Below are positions 43,157-53,987 of a stretch of DNA of 64,000 nt, piece by piece. The notes below the pieces were generated by a model that was not told the DNA's origin, made no database searches, and saw nothing but the letters and a program-made list of their open reading frames with translations. The stretch comes from JBCAXA01 sp038749025. GTDB lineage: Bacteria > Pseudomonadota > Gammaproteobacteria > Steroidobacterales > Woeseiaceae. Location of the stretch: assembly GCA_038749025.1 (NCBI GenBank), contig JBCDIL010000004.1, positions 137,584 to 201,583 on the forward strand. The letters are read 5' to 3'. Made by a program: the position numbers and the translations under genes. Positions within the stretch are counted from its first letter, which is position 1, and the number at the start of each line of letters is the position of its first letter.

Positions 43157-44025
43157 AGGTCCTTCGACTCGAAAAGGATGCGCAGGTTCGGATCGAACAA
43201 GTTCGGGTCGTCCGGTCGCGGTAGAGGATCGGCTTTGAACACCGCCGCTTCGAGCGACCGCTCAAGCGGTGCGTTACCACCGCAATCCACCTGATCGACG
43301 CTGATCACGGTGCCGCTGCGCGCCTGGCGCACCAGCACTTCACACCGAATCTCGCCAGAGATGGCCGGTGGCGTCCAGCTGCGCTGAATGTCTTGTTTAA
43401 TCGCGGCAATGTAAGCGGCTTGCAGCCCGGCATCAACCGCGCTGTTGCGCGCCTCTTCGGCCGCAAGCATCGCTTTCAGAGCATCCTCGGCTTCCGCTTG
43501 CCGGCGAGCCTCCTGCGCTTTGCGGGCGCGCTCAGCCGCCGCTTTGCGTTCGCGCTCGAGCTCGGCAGCACGTCGCTGCTCCTCTTCGCGCCGTTTCTGT
43601 TCCGCCAAACGCGCCGCCTCTGCCTGGGCTTTTTTCGCAGCCTCTTCGGCGGCTCGCTTCGCAGCAGCTTCCTGTGCTTTCCGCTCGGCCTCTTCGTTCG
43701 CAAGCCGTTCTACTTCGGCGCGCTGCCGGGCCTGCTCCTCGGCCGCTAGCCGCTCGCGTTCGTTACGCTCAGCTTGAGCTCTTTGTTCTTCCTCAAGACG
43801 AGCCTGCTCAGCGTTGGCGTCGATCTCGTCGGGCGCCGGTATCGGCTCCGGAAGCGGCTGGTCCGGCACCGCCATCGTGCCAACAACGGTCGCCTCAATG
43901 ATGTTTCCGGCAATGGGCTGCGCATTGCCGCTGGCCCGCACGCCGAACAACAGCAACGCAACCAGCAGAACGTGGCCAACGATCGAAATGGCTAACGGCC
44001 CCGCATTGTCGCGCAGCGATTGCAT
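43153..44025 (-). CDS. tolA: Tol-Pal system protein TolA
   Basis: Links the inner-membrane TolQR motor to TolB/Pal. The 290 residues show an N-terminal TM with the SHLS-like segment (SIVGHVLLVALLLFGVR, residues 14-30), a long charged helix rich in Ala, Glu, Arg and Lys (about 73-195, e.g. AEEAAKKAQAEAARLAEQKR), and a C-terminal domain III (IKQDIQRSWTPP, LVRQARSGTVISVDQVDCGG). It is shorter than E. coli TolA (421 aa) through the helix. Confidence 0.95.
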   Translation of the reverse strand: MQSLRDNAGPLAISIVGHVLLVALLLFGVRASGNAQPIAGNIIEATVVGTMAVPDQPLPEPIPAPDEIDANAEQARLEEEQRAQAERNERERLAAEEQARQRAEVERLANEEAERKAQEAAAKRAAEEAAKKAQAEAARLAEQKRREEEQRRAAELERERKAAAERARKAQEARRQAEAEDALKAMLAAEEARNSAVDAGLQAAYIAAIKQDIQRSWTPPAISGEIRCEVLVRQARSGTVISVDQVDCGGNAPLERSLEAAVFKADPLPRPDDPNLFDPNLRILFESKDL

Positions 44026-44036
44026 GACTGGCGCGC

Positions 44037-44474
44037 CTAGGCGCCGTCCTCTAGCTCAGGGGGGTCAGTGATAAAACCAATACGAGGCGCCCCGCCACGC
44101 TGCAACAGCACCATCGCCGTTACAACGCTGCCGTAAGCGACGCGGTGGTCGGCTTTGACCAACACAGGGGTCTCCGGCCGCGCCTCCAAGATCAGCGATG
44201 TTTGGCGAACGATCTCATCGGCCGGTAGCGGAGCCTTCGGATCAGCGCCGGTATTGAGATACAGCTGGCCCGCCGCATCGACCGACAACACCAGCGGCAG
44301 ATCGTCCTCGGTCAGCGATGCATCCAGAGGCTTCGCCGCCGCCTTCGGTAACTCGACTTCAATGCCCTGCGTCAACAATGGGGCTGTCACCATAAAGATG
44401 ATCAGCAACACCAGCATGACATCGATGTACGGCACAACATTGATCTCGCCCAGCAGGCGGCGCTTGGTACTCAT
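44037..44474 (-). CDS. tolR: Tol-Pal system protein TolR
   Basis: ExbD/TolR-family motor subunit, 145 residues. A single TM contains the proton-path aspartate (NVVPYIDVMLVLLIIFMV, D near 20), followed by the PLLTQGIEVELPKA periplasmic segment and a C-terminal VLVKADHRVAYGSVVTAMVLLQ. Its ATG overlaps the tolQ stop. Confidence 0.95.
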   Translation of the reverse strand: MSTKRRLLGEINVVPYIDVMLVLLIIFMVTAPLLTQGIEVELPKAAAKPLDASLTEDDLPLVLSVDAAGQLYLNTGADPKAPLPADEIVRQTSLILEARPETPVLVKADHRVAYGSVVTAMVLLQRGGAPRIGFITDPPELEDGA

Positions 44475-45175
44475 TTGGCCAACCTCGGCGAATGCGCATG
44501 CCGCTCGAGGATCGTCGAGAATTCTTCGACGAAATTATCGAAGCGATTTTCGAGGCGGTTCACCTGGTCCGCATAACGGTTGTAGAAAATGACGGCGGGA
44601 ATCGCGGCGAACAGTCCCATCGCCGTTGCGACCAGTGCCTCGGCGATGCCGGGCGCGACCAGCTCCAACGTTGCCGCCGCCCCGGAACTACCGAGCCTGA
44701 CGAACGCATCCATGATTCCCCAAACCGTACCGAACAGGCCCACGTAAGGGCTGGTTGAACCGATCGTGGCCAATGTGGCGAGCGACTGTTCGAGTCGATC
44801 GACCTCGCGCGTCTGGGCGACTCGCATGGCCCGGCGGGAGCTTTCGATAAGCTTTTCGGATTGGATATCTTTGCGATCGCTAATTCGGCCGAACTCGCGG
44901 AATCCCGACTCAAAAATACCAGCCATTCCCATCGACCGGCCTGCCTTGCGCTCGAGGCCTTGATAGAGACGCCCGAGATCACTGCCCGACCAGAACTCAT
45001 TCTCGAATGCATCCGCGCTACGCCGCGATTTGGCCAACAGCGAGCGCTTTTTGGCGATGATGAACCAAGACGCTGCCGATGCGAACAGCAGCATCAGCAT
45101 GACGATCTTGACCACCCAGCTGGCATCGAGCACCAGTTGCGCAATCGAAAACTGATCATTAACCACGAATTCCAT
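44471..45175 (-). CDS. tolQ: Tol-Pal system protein TolQ
   Basis: ExbB/MotA-family motor subunit forming a pentameric proton channel around TolR. The 234 residues have three TM helices: about 17-37, then ATIGSTSPYVGLFGTVWGIM and EALVATAMGLFAAIPAVIFYN, which hold the conserved channel threonines and glycines. It is preceded by ybgC at a 6-bp distance, as usual. Confidence 0.95.
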   Translation of the reverse strand: MEFVVNDQFSIAQLVLDASWVVKIVMLMLLFASAASWFIIAKKRSLLAKSRRSADAFENEFWSGSDLGRLYQGLERKAGRSMGMAGIFESGFREFGRISDRKDIQSEKLIESSRRAMRVAQTREVDRLEQSLATLATIGSTSPYVGLFGTVWGIMDAFVRLGSSGAAATLELVAPGIAEALVATAMGLFAAIPAVIFYNRYADQVNRLENRFDNFVEEFSTILERHAHSPRLAK

Positions 45176-45181
45176 GCTGTT

Positions 45182-45589
45182 CTAACTCTCCGTAAACCAG
45201 CCTTCTGGCATTTTGACAGGCCTTAATCTACTTGCGCTGAGGTAGGCGATCGTTACCTCGGCACGGCAATGCTCGGGCGTATCCGCTTCGGCTCCTACAA
45301 TACGTTGCTGCAACTTGAAACTCGCGCGTCGGCGTTCTGCGACAACTACGGTAATAAGCAGCGCATCGTCGAAACGGGCCGGTACGATGTAGTCGATTTC
45401 GACGCGACTGACGACGAACATCCGATCGCGTCGCAATAAGCTCGGTTGATCAATGCCTAACTCACGTAACCATTCGGATCGCGCCCGTTCGAGGTAGCGC
45501 AAGTAGTTGGCGTAGTAAACAACCCCTTGCGCGTCGGTATCTTCGTAGTAGACCCGGGCAGGCCAGCGAAATTCGCCCGTAACGCTCAT
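45182..45589 (-). CDS. ybgC: Tol-Pal-associated acyl-CoA thioesterase YbgC
   Basis: A 135-residue single hot-dog-fold thioesterase. The family signature RVYYEDTDAQGVVYYANYLRYLERARSEWL (split here; catalytic D in DTDAQG, residues 16-21) is intact. E. coli YbgC hydrolyses acyl-CoA and interacts with acyl-carrier protein and phospholipid enzymes. It begins the tol operon and follows ruvB by 13 bp on the same strand. Confidence 0.94.
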   Translation of the reverse strand: MSVTGEFRWPARVYYEDTDAQGVVYYANYLRYLERARSEWLRELGIDQPSLLRRDRMFVVSRVEIDYIVPARFDDALLITVVVAERRRASFKLQQRIVGAEADTPEHCRAEVTIAYLSASRLRPVKMPEGWFTES

Positions 45590-45602
45590 CGCGAAACCTC
45601 GA

Positions 45603-46633
<1,031 letters not shown>

Positions 46634-46637
<4 letters not shown>

Positions 46638-47227
46638 CGCCCAACCGCCTGTTTCAACGCCTGCCGAAGCACATCTTCGGTACTGGCATTCTCAAGATTG
46701 ACACTGTCGAGCAATCGGCTGACTTCCGCTGGCTTGTAGCCAAGCGCCACCAGCGCATCAGCCGCCTCAGATCGCGACGCATCGCTACCCGTCGCCGCCG
46801 GTTGTGCCGTCGCCGCCGCTTTGTCACTGCCGAGCTTATCGCGCATCTCGACGACCAAACGCTCCGCCATCTTGCGACCGATACCCGGTAGTTTGATGAG
46901 GCTCTTTGTGTCTTCAAACTCAACGCAACGGCGAAAACCGTCAACACTGATTCCCGACAGAATCGCCAACGCGACCCGCGCACCGACCCCATTGACTCGC
47001 AGTAGCGAGCGAAACAAATCACGTTCGGCGTGCGTGGCGAATCCGTACAGCGCTTGGACGTCTTGGCGAACCAGGAAGTGCGTCACTAATGTCGCTTCAC
47101 CACCTGGCGCGGGCAAGTCGAAAAATGTCGACGTCGGCACCTCCATCTCGTAGCCGACACCCGCAACGTCAAGCACCAACCATGGCGCTCGTTTCGAAAC
47201 AACAGTGCCGCACAGCTGTCCGATCAT
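46634..47227 (-). CDS. ruvA: Holliday junction DNA-binding protein RuvA
   Basis: Tetrameric junction-binding subunit. I start at the ATG at 47227 (MIGQLCGTVV, 197 aa), which matches the family N-terminus and overlaps the ruvC stop as ATGA; an upstream ATG at 47278 would add 17 unlike residues inside ruvC. Domain I holds the OB fold, domain II has helix-hairpin-helix motifs (LLRVNGVGARVALAILSG, LIKLPGIGRKMAERLVVEM), and domain III is the RuvB-binding EAADALVALGYKPAEVSRLL. Confidence 0.95.
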
Positions 47228-47733
47228 GCACCGACCTCCGACGCCACCTGGCGCACACGTCGTGAGTGAGCATGGCAAAGCGCGATGGCCAACGCATCGG
47301 ACACATCGTGCGGCAAGTTTTTCGGTGCACCGGTTAACTGCAAACGCACCATTTGCTGAACCGCCGCCTTATCGGCGGCTCCGTTTCCGGCGATCGCCTG
47401 TTTGATCGCTCGCGGCGCGTACTCGTGAATTTCCGTGCCGAACGCGAAGCTCGCACACAGCACGGCGGAGCGTGCCGCGCCGAGCTTTAACGCGCTCGAT
47501 GCATTGGCACTAACAAAAACGCTCTCGATGGCTAACTCATCGGGCTCGTGCTGAATGAATAAGTCAGCCGCAGCGGCGTGGATCGTACGCAAGCGAGCGT
47601 GAAAATCGCTGCCCTTCGTGCGAATCACACCACTATCGACATGCAGCCAACGCCGTCCGTCCTGGACGATGACACCGAAACCCGTGACCCTCGACCCAGG
47701 GTCTATGCCGAGTATGCAGATACGACTCGTCAT
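47224..47733 (-). CDS. ruvC: Crossover junction endodeoxyribonuclease RuvC
   Basis: Resolves Holliday junctions by paired nicks. The 169 residues carry the four acidic residues of the RNase H-like site: ILGIDPGSRVTGFGV, LAIESVFVSANASSALKLG, and DVSDALAIALCHAH near 140. Order yebC-ruvC-ruvA-ruvB is that of E. coli. The yebC stop lies 3 bp upstream. Confidence 0.96.
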   Translation of the reverse strand: MTSRICILGIDPGSRVTGFGVIVQDGRRWLHVDSGVIRTKGSDFHARLRTIHAAAADLFIQHEPDELAIESVFVSANASSALKLGAARSAVLCASFAFGTEIHEYAPRAIKQAIAGNGAADKAAVQQMVRLQLTGAPKNLPHDVSDALAIALCHAHSRRVRQVASEVGA

Positions 47734-47736
47734 CCT

Positions 47737-48483
47737 TTAGGCCAAAGCTGCCAAAACGTCCTCGGGAAAGTCCGCGTTGCTGTAGACCTCCTGAACGTCG
47801 TCAAGATCCTCTAAGGCATCGAGCAGCTTCAACAACGTTTCCGCACTCGCGGCATCGAGCTCCGCGTTGGTGGTGGCTCGCATCGTAAGCTCGGCGCTCG
47901 CGGGTGCCAGGCCACCGGCACGAAGCGCCGCATCCACCGCCTCGAACTCACCCGGATCGGTAAGCACTTCGATGGACTGATCATCGGCGAGGATGACATC
48001 CTCAGCGCCGGCCTCAATCGCCGCCTCCATCACCTGATCCTCATCGGCCCCGGCTTCGAATAACAGGAGGCCGACATGATTAAACAGGTAGGCGACTGAG
48101 CCGTCGGCACCGAGATTACCGCCGTATTTGGAAAACGCATGACGTACATCCGCGACCGTTCGATTGCGGTTGTCAGTTAGGCAATCGACCATGACGGCAA
48201 CGCCGGCGGGACCGTAACCCTCGTAACGAACCTCGACATAGTCATCGCCATCAATATCTCCGCTACCGCGTTTTATCGCGCGCTCGATATTGTCTTTGGG
48301 CATGCTCTGCCCTTTCGCCTTGTCGACAGCGAGGCGAAGACGCGGGTTAGCGTCCATGTCACCGCCGCCCAAACGGGCGGCGACCGTAATCTCTCGGATA
48401 AGCCGCGTGAACAGCTTACCGCGTTTTTTATCCTGGGCGCCCTTGCGGTGCTGAATGTTCGCCCACTTGCTATGACCGGCCAT
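47737..48483 (-). CDS. yebC: YebC/PmpR-family protein
   Basis: A 248-residue TACO1/YebC protein: MAGHSKWANIQHRKGAQDKKRGKLF start, DNIERAIKRGSG, VRYEGYGPAGVAVMVDCLTDN, and NLGADGSVAYLFNHVG. Earlier seen as a transcriptional regulator, the family is now linked to translation through difficult peptide stretches such as polyproline. It is the first gene of the ruv-tol block on this strand. Confidence 0.95.
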   Translation of the reverse strand: MAGHSKWANIQHRKGAQDKKRGKLFTRLIREITVAARLGGGDMDANPRLRLAVDKAKGQSMPKDNIERAIKRGSGDIDGDDYVEVRYEGYGPAGVAVMVDCLTDNRNRTVADVRHAFSKYGGNLGADGSVAYLFNHVGLLLFEAGADEDQVMEAAIEAGAEDVILADDQSIEVLTDPGEFEAVDAALRAGGLAPASAELTMRATTNAELDAASAETLLKLLDALEDLDDVQEVYSNADFPEDVLAALA

Positions 48484-48505
48484 GACTGCCTACCGACTAC
48501 CTCAC

Positions 48506-49075
48506 CTAAAACCGAAACTGCACGCCGACGATAAGACCGTTGTCGAGCGTGAATTCACCACCGGGATCGCTATCGACACGAATGTAACGAGCGCCAAGGT
48601 ACACATCGGCGTCGCGCAAAACGTTGTAACTGACACGAGCCCCTAACTCGACGAATTCCTCAAGGTCACCGAAGCCGAGGACATCTGGCGCATAATAGAG
48701 TTCAGCGGCAATACTGAACCGGTTTGCGTTGGGGATCTCGTAGTGGACGAATCCGCCGACAGCGACAGCAAACTCATCGTCAGCGTCACCGTCGGGCGCG
48801 AGCCATACGACGCGGCCGCCGAGCCCCGCCGTTAGCGGCGCTGAGCTGGCGGCTTCATCGACTAGATGCGCACCAAGGTGGACCATCTCACCGCGATCTT
48901 GATGCGCGAGGACACCGGCGTCCCAGCGTCCGCGCTGGCCGAATTCGGCACCACCAGAGAGCCGAAATGCATCGTCATTGACGTTTAGGTCGAGAACCGA
49001 CTCGGCCATAACCGGCGAGCTGACACAAAAACCCAGCAGCACAAGCCGCCTAGCTGTCATTTTGAAGTGGACCAT
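48506..49075 (-). CDS. YfaZ-like outer-membrane protein
   Basis: An exported beta-barrel-like protein of about 189 residues. The signal peptide MTARRLVLLGFCVSSPVMAES begins at 49060 or, with five extra residues, at 49075; ATGs further up to 49153 would precede the signal peptide with unrelated sequence. Alternating strands (FAVAVGGFVHYEI, FSIAAELYYAP, DVYLGARYIRVD) and a terminal aromatic (GVQFRF) fit an outer-membrane barrel; I assign YfaZ family with moderate confidence. It is divergent from relA across 86 bp. Confidence 0.75.
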   Translation of the reverse strand: MVHFKMTARRLVLLGFCVSSPVMAESVLDLNVNDDAFRLSGGAEFGQRGRWDAGVLAHQDRGEMVHLGAHLVDEAASSAPLTAGLGGRVVWLAPDGDADDEFAVAVGGFVHYEIPNANRFSIAAELYYAPDVLGFGDLEEFVELGARVSYNVLRDADVYLGARYIRVDSDPGGEFTLDNGLIVGVQFRF

Positions 49076-49161
49076 GAACCCGTTGGAGACCTCTATCGGC
49101 GCGAACTCCCGCAGTAAGCGAGTATCATAACGAACATCGAATTCAGGGGACACTGAGTGCC

Positions 49162-51267
49162 ATGGCTCGCGCCGCTGACGCCATTACGCTTGCCGATAGC
49201 TGTCACTCGTTCGCCGTGGCGCGAGCGAACACCGTTGAGCGGCCCGACATTGCACGGGAAATCGACGTTACGACCGCCTTGATGGCGAAGCTAGTCGATG
49301 ACCCGATGTTGCATGGCGCCGCTGCACTAAGCCCGATCGTTCGTGACGAAATAGTCACAACAACCGATATCAAAACGGAGTTCGGCGCCGATGTCGCCGC
49401 GTTTTGCGAGCAACTCTTGCGACTGCAAAAACTCACGCAGACGCACTCGTTGGACCTCAGCGGTCGCTCGCAACCGGAACAAGCGGAACCGTTGCGACGC
49501 TTGTTGCTTGCCGTTGTCAGTGATGTTCGGCTCGTGCTGATCGTCTTGTGTGAGAAAGTGCACGCTATGCGAGCCGCGCGGGATCTCGATCACGACGAGC
49601 GCCAACGAATCGCGATCGAGACCCAAAATCTCTACGCGCCACTCGCGAATCGTCTGGGCGTTTGGCAACTGAAGTGGGAACTCGAGGACTTGAGTTTTCG
49701 CTTCCTGCAACCCGACGACTACCGCGCCGTCGCCAAAGCCCTGAAAGCACGACGGGCCGATCGCGAGGCTTACCTTGAGCAGGTCAAGACCGAGCTCGGC
49801 AACGCGCTTCGCGACGTGGGTATCGAGGCCACGATTAGTTCGCGTCCCAAGCACATCTATAGCATCTACCGAAAGATAAAACGCAAAGGGAGTTCTATCG
49901 AGTCGCTATCGGATCTTCGCGCCGTGCGCCTGTTGGTCGATGATGTGCAGACTTGCTACGCGGCACTCGGTGTGGTGCATCAACTGTGGTCATACCTACC
50001 GCAGGAATTTGATGACTACATTGCCAACCCGAAAGCGAACGCGTACCAGTCCCTGCATACCGCGGTCATCGGCCCGCATCAACTGACCCTTGAAGTGCAG
50101 ATTCGTACCCATGATATGCACACACATGCCGAGCTCGGCGTTGCCGCCCATTGGCGCTACAAAGAAGGCGGCGCGTCGCAACCCGCATTCGAACAGAAAA
50201 TTCGTTGGCTGCGTCAGTTGCTCGAGCCAAGCGGCGAGCGTGACAGCGAGTTCCTCGAACAAGTCCGCGAGGATATTCTTGAGGACCGCGTCTACGCGAT
50301 CAGTCCTAAAGGTGACATCGTCGACTTACCGGCTGGCGCGACACCGTTAGATTTCGCCTACCAAGTGCATACCGAGGTCGGCCACCGCTGTCGCGGTGCG
50401 ACCGTTGACGGGCGGATCGTACCGCTGACCTACCGCATCGAAAACGGCGATCACATCGAGATCATTACCGGGCGCGAATCGTCTCCCAGTCGAGATTGGC
50501 TGGTTCCGCAGTTGGGGTTCGTCGCCTCAGCCCGGTCGCGGACTAAGATTCGAAGCTGGTTTCGCCAGTTGGACCGCGATCAGCACCTAAAGCAAGGCCG
50601 CGATGCACTCGATCGCGAATTGGCGCGACTCGCCGAACGGAGTGTTGATACGCAAGCATTGGCCGCGCAACTGAAGTTCGCCGATGTCGAGACGCTGTGC
50701 ATCGCGCTTGGCGCTGGCGACTTGGCACCTGCCGCAATCGCGACGGCGTTGCAACATCTTCGCGCCGTTGAAGTTCAAGACGACGCGCTACCGCGCCGTC
50801 GCCGTCGCAGGTCCGAATCGAGCAAAGCGAACGCCGTACTCGGGGTCGGCGACTTGATGAGCCAGTTCGCACGCTGTTGCCGGCCGTTGCCACCCGATCC
50901 GATCGTCGGCTATATCACCCAGGGCCGCGGCATCAGCATCCACCGCGCCGATTGCGGCAACCTACGCCGGCTCGTCGCAGACAATCCGGACCGCGTATTG
51001 GAGGTGTCTTGGGGCGGCGCTGAGCAGCGCTACGTCAGTGACGTCAGCGTCTTGGCGCAAGATAGGCCGGGTCTGTTAAGAGATGTTGGCGGCGTCTTTG
51101 CCGATGCTGATATCTCGGTTCTGCGCTGCGACTCGCAGTCGCTACCGGGCCGCGGCGAGGCGCAGTTGCGACTGACCGTCGAGGTCGGCGGCCTGGCCGA
51201 TCTTAGCGATGCACTGACGCGCCTCGCCGCTCTACCCTACGTGGTCGCTGCGAAGCGAGTCCATTGA
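49162..51267 (+). CDS. relA: GTP pyrophosphokinase RelA
   Basis: Ribosome-associated (p)ppGpp synthetase of the stringent response. The 701 residues contain a decayed HD hydrolase domain (no HDxxED), a synthetase domain with SRPKHIYSIYRKIKRKG and the RelA-type acidic EFDDYIANPKANAYQSLHTAV (ExDD, where bifunctional SpoT/Rel has RxKD), TGS (VYAISPKGDIVDLPAGATPL), a zinc-finger region (FARCCRPLPPDPIVGYITQG) and a C-terminal ACT/RRM. It is therefore monofunctional. It is convergent with lpdA, 18 bp apart. Confidence 0.95.
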   Translation: MARAADAITLADSCHSFAVARANTVERPDIAREIDVTTALMAKLVDDPMLHGAAALSPIVRDEIVTTTDIKTEFGADVAAFCEQLLRLQKLTQTHSLDLSGRSQPEQAEPLRRLLLAVVSDVRLVLIVLCEKVHAMRAARDLDHDERQRIAIETQNLYAPLANRLGVWQLKWELEDLSFRFLQPDDYRAVAKALKARRADREAYLEQVKTELGNALRDVGIEATISSRPKHIYSIYRKIKRKGSSIESLSDLRAVRLLVDDVQTCYAALGVVHQLWSYLPQEFDDYIANPKANAYQSLHTAVIGPHQLTLEVQIRTHDMHTHAELGVAAHWRYKEGGASQPAFEQKIRWLRQLLEPSGERDSEFLEQVREDILEDRVYAISPKGDIVDLPAGATPLDFAYQVHTEVGHRCRGATVDGRIVPLTYRIENGDHIEIITGRESSPSRDWLVPQLGFVASARSRTKIRSWFRQLDRDQHLKQGRDALDRELARLAERSVDTQALAAQLKFADVETLCIALGAGDLAPAAIATALQHLRAVEVQDDALPRRRRRRSESSKANAVLGVGDLMSQFARCCRPLPPDPIVGYITQGRGISIHRADCGNLRRLVADNPDRVLEVSWGGAEQRYVSDVSVLAQDRPGLLRDVGGVFADADISVLRCDSQSLPGRGEAQLRLTVEVGGLADLSDALTRLAALPYVVAAKRVH

Positions 51268-51285
51268 CGCCGCGGGTGTCCTCGA

Positions 51286-52713
51286 TCAACGGTTAATTGC
51301 GTGCAGCGCCCGTTTGTCGGCGGATAGCGCCGCTTCGTGCACGGCTTCCGACAGCGTTGGGTGCGCATGTACCGTGCGTTGGATGTCTTCGGCACTCGCC
51401 GAGAACTCCATCGCAAGAACAATTTCACCGATTAGCTCGCCGGCCATTGGACCGATAATGTGCACGCCGAGTATCTCGTCGGTTTCCGAGTTCGCGATTA
51501 ATTTCACTGTGCCGCTGGCCTGCTCCATCGCTTTGGCGCGACCGCTCGCGGCGAAACTAAAGCTACCGACTTTGTAAGGGGTACCCGCGGTTTTGACCTC
51601 CTCCTCGGTCTTGCCGACCCATGCGATCTCGGGCGCCGTGTAAATGACGGACGGAATCACGTCGTAGTTAACCTCGGTCGATTCACCGGCGATCAAGTCA
51701 GCCACCATAACGGCTTCTTCGCTGCCTTTATGCGCGAGCATGGGGCCGCGCACGCAATCGCCGCAGGCCCAAACGTTGCGCGCCGTCGTTCGGCACTCGT
51801 CGTCGACAACGATAAAGCCGCGTCCATCGACGCGAACACCGCAGTCGTCGCTTAACAGCCCTTCCGTATACGGCCGACGGCCGACGGCGACCACGACCTT
51901 GTCGACAACGATCGATTGTGACCCGTTACGGTCTTCGTAACTGAGCTCGATGCCATCCTTGCTGGCCTTGGCGGCGGTGACCTTCGCACCGAGGCGAATA
52001 TCGAGTTTTTGCTTCTTAAACTCGCGGGCAGCTTCTTTGGCGATTTGCTGATCGGCTAGTGCCAAAAATTCTTCGAGGGCTTCTAGCACGACCACTTCCG
52101 AGCCGAGACGATTCCAAACGGACCCCAGCTCAAGACCGATTACGCCCGCACCGATGACGCCTAGCCGGCGCGGCACCTCATCGAATTCCAGCGCACCCCA
52201 CGAATCGACAATATCCTTGTCATCGAACGGCATAAATGGCAATTCGATCGGCAACGAACCGGTGGCGAGAATGACGTGCTGGGCCTCGAGCGTCTCGGTC
52301 TTGCCATCACGGTGAGTAACTTCTACGTGGTTATCCGGCAGCAGCTTGGCACGACCTACCATCGGCGTGACCTTGTTCGCCTTAAACAGCGCGCCGATGC
52401 CGCCGGTCAACTGATTCACGATGCCGGCCTTACGCGCCTGCATCTTGGCGATATCGATAGCGACGTCACCGGTACTGATGCCGTGGCTTTGGAACTCGTG
52501 TTGCGCGCGATGCAGCAACTCGGACGATTCCAGCAGCGCTTTCGACGGGATACAGCCCGCGTTCAGGCACGTACCGCCAAAGGCGTGACTGCCATCGTAG
52601 TTCTTCCAATCGTCGATACAAGCAACACTCAAACCGTGCTGCGCAGCGCGAATCGCGCCGGGATAACCACCGGTGCCTCCGCCGATTACTACGACGTCGA
52701 ACTTGTTTGCCAT
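51286..52713 (-). CDS. lpdA: Dihydrolipoyl dehydrogenase (E3)
   Basis: FAD enzyme reoxidising dihydrolipoyl groups with NAD+. The 475 residues show the FAD motif VVIGGGTGGYPGAIRAAQ, redox pair GGTCLNAGCIPSKALL (C-x4-C), NAD motif GAGVIGLELGSVWNRLG, and the active-site HAHPTLSEAVHEAAL. It is the third gene of the sucA-sucB-lpdA operon, 12 bp after sucB, so it mainly serves 2-oxoglutarate dehydrogenase. Confidence 0.96.
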   Translation of the reverse strand: MANKFDVVVIGGGTGGYPGAIRAAQHGLSVACIDDWKNYDGSHAFGGTCLNAGCIPSKALLESSELLHRAQHEFQSHGISTGDVAIDIAKMQARKAGIVNQLTGGIGALFKANKVTPMVGRAKLLPDNHVEVTHRDGKTETLEAQHVILATGSLPIELPFMPFDDKDIVDSWGALEFDEVPRRLGVIGAGVIGLELGSVWNRLGSEVVVLEALEEFLALADQQIAKEAAREFKKQKLDIRLGAKVTAAKASKDGIELSYEDRNGSQSIVVDKVVVAVGRRPYTEGLLSDDCGVRVDGRGFIVVDDECRTTARNVWACGDCVRGPMLAHKGSEEAVMVADLIAGESTEVNYDVIPSVIYTAPEIAWVGKTEEEVKTAGTPYKVGSFSFAASGRAKAMEQASGTVKLIANSETDEILGVHIIGPMAGELIGEIVLAMEFSASAEDIQRTVHAHPTLSEAVHEAALSADKRALHAINR

Positions 52714-52725
52714 CGTCTTTAGCCT

Positions 52726-53955
52726 CTACAAGCCGAGAAGAAGGCGCTCTGGATTCTCGAGCGCTTGTTTAATGCTGACCAAGAACTGCACCGATTCCCG
52801 TCCGTCGATAATGCGGTGATCGTAGGTCAGCGCAAGGTACATCATCGGCCGCGCTTCGATGTTGCCGTCAACGACCATCGGCCGTTGCTGAATATTGTGC
52901 ATACCGAGAATGGCACTTTGTGGTGGGTTGATAATCGGCGTTGACATCATCGAGCCGAAAATCCCGCCATTGGTTACGGTGAATGTGCCGCCCGTTAGAT
53001 CGTCGATGCCGATACTGCCGTCACGCGCTTTGCGGCCAAGGGCGTTAATGCCCGTTTCGATCTCCGCAAAACTCATCTGGCCGGCATCTCGCAGGACCGG
53101 CACCAGCAAACCCCGGTCGGTAGACACGGCAATGCCAACATCTTGGTAGTTGTGGTAGAGGATATCGGTCCCTTCGACCGAGGCGTTGACGACCGGGAAC
53201 TTCGCTAATGCTTCACACGCGGCCTTTACAAAAAACGACATAAATCCGAGCTTTACGTCGTATTTCTCAATAAATTCTTCTTTGTACCGCGACCGCAAAG
53301 CAATCACCTCGGTGAGATCCACCTCATTGAAGGTCGTCAGCATGGCTGCGGTTGCCTGCGCTTCGATCAACCGTTCGGCAACGCGGGCGCGCAAGCGGCT
53401 CATTGGCACACGCTCTTCCATCCGGTCAGTTGCCCGGACCTCGGTCACGGCCTCACCGTCTTCGGCGACCACGTCGCTTTGCTGCTGCGAATCAATGAAG
53501 CGCAACACATCGGCTTTGTTGATACGTCCGCCTTTTCCGGAGCCGGTGATCATCGAGACGTCGAGATCGTGCTCTTCAACGAGACGGCGCACGGCTGGAC
53601 TCAGTTTGTGAGCCGCACGATCGTCGCTAGCCGCTTTCGCAGTCTGTGGCTCAGTCGGCGCGGTGTCATCGGTTGCGTCGGTATCGGCTGCCGGTGCCGA
53701 TGGGCTCGCGCCGGTGGCCGATTCGTCGATGATGGCGAGTAGCTCGCCCTCAGTAACGGTCGTTCCGTCCGCGATTCGAATCTCTGCAAGGACGCCGCCC
53801 ACTGGCGCTGGCACCTCAAGCACGACCTTGTCCGTTTCGAGGTCCGCCAAGTTTTCGTCACGCTGAACCGTGTCGCCCACTTTCTTATGCCAACCGACTA
53901 GCGTTGCGTCGCTAACCGACTCAGGCAACTGCGCCACTTTGATTTCTGTAGCCAT
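52726..53955 (-). CDS. sucB: Dihydrolipoyl succinyltransferase (E2 of 2-oxoglutarate dehydrogenase)
   Basis: Core subunit transferring succinyl groups to CoA. One lipoyl domain (ETDKVVLEVPAP, lipoyl K near 44), an Ala/Pro/Thr-rich linker (about 80-110), a peripheral-subunit-binding domain (KLSPAVRRLVEEHDLD, GSGKGGRINKADVLRFI) and a catalytic domain with ALTYDHRIIDGRE (H and D). The length, 409 residues, is typical of SucB. Confidence 0.96.
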   Translation of the reverse strand: MATEIKVAQLPESVSDATLVGWHKKVGDTVQRDENLADLETDKVVLEVPAPVGGVLAEIRIADGTTVTEGELLAIIDESATGASPSAPAADTDATDDTAPTEPQTAKAASDDRAAHKLSPAVRRLVEEHDLDVSMITGSGKGGRINKADVLRFIDSQQQSDVVAEDGEAVTEVRATDRMEERVPMSRLRARVAERLIEAQATAAMLTTFNEVDLTEVIALRSRYKEEFIEKYDVKLGFMSFFVKAACEALAKFPVVNASVEGTDILYHNYQDVGIAVSTDRGLLVPVLRDAGQMSFAEIETGINALGRKARDGSIGIDDLTGGTFTVTNGGIFGSMMSTPIINPPQSAILGMHNIQQRPMVVDGNIEARPMMYLALTYDHRIIDGRESVQFLVSIKQALENPERLLLGL

Positions 53956-53987
53956 CGTCTATTCCTATCTGTGCCCCGACGCGTGCG

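Noticed and set aside
43445..43777. A 110-codon Ser/Ala/Arg-rich + strand frame
   Set aside because: It is the antisense shadow of the low-complexity TolA helix, where Ala/Glu/Lys codons create long open frames on the other strand.
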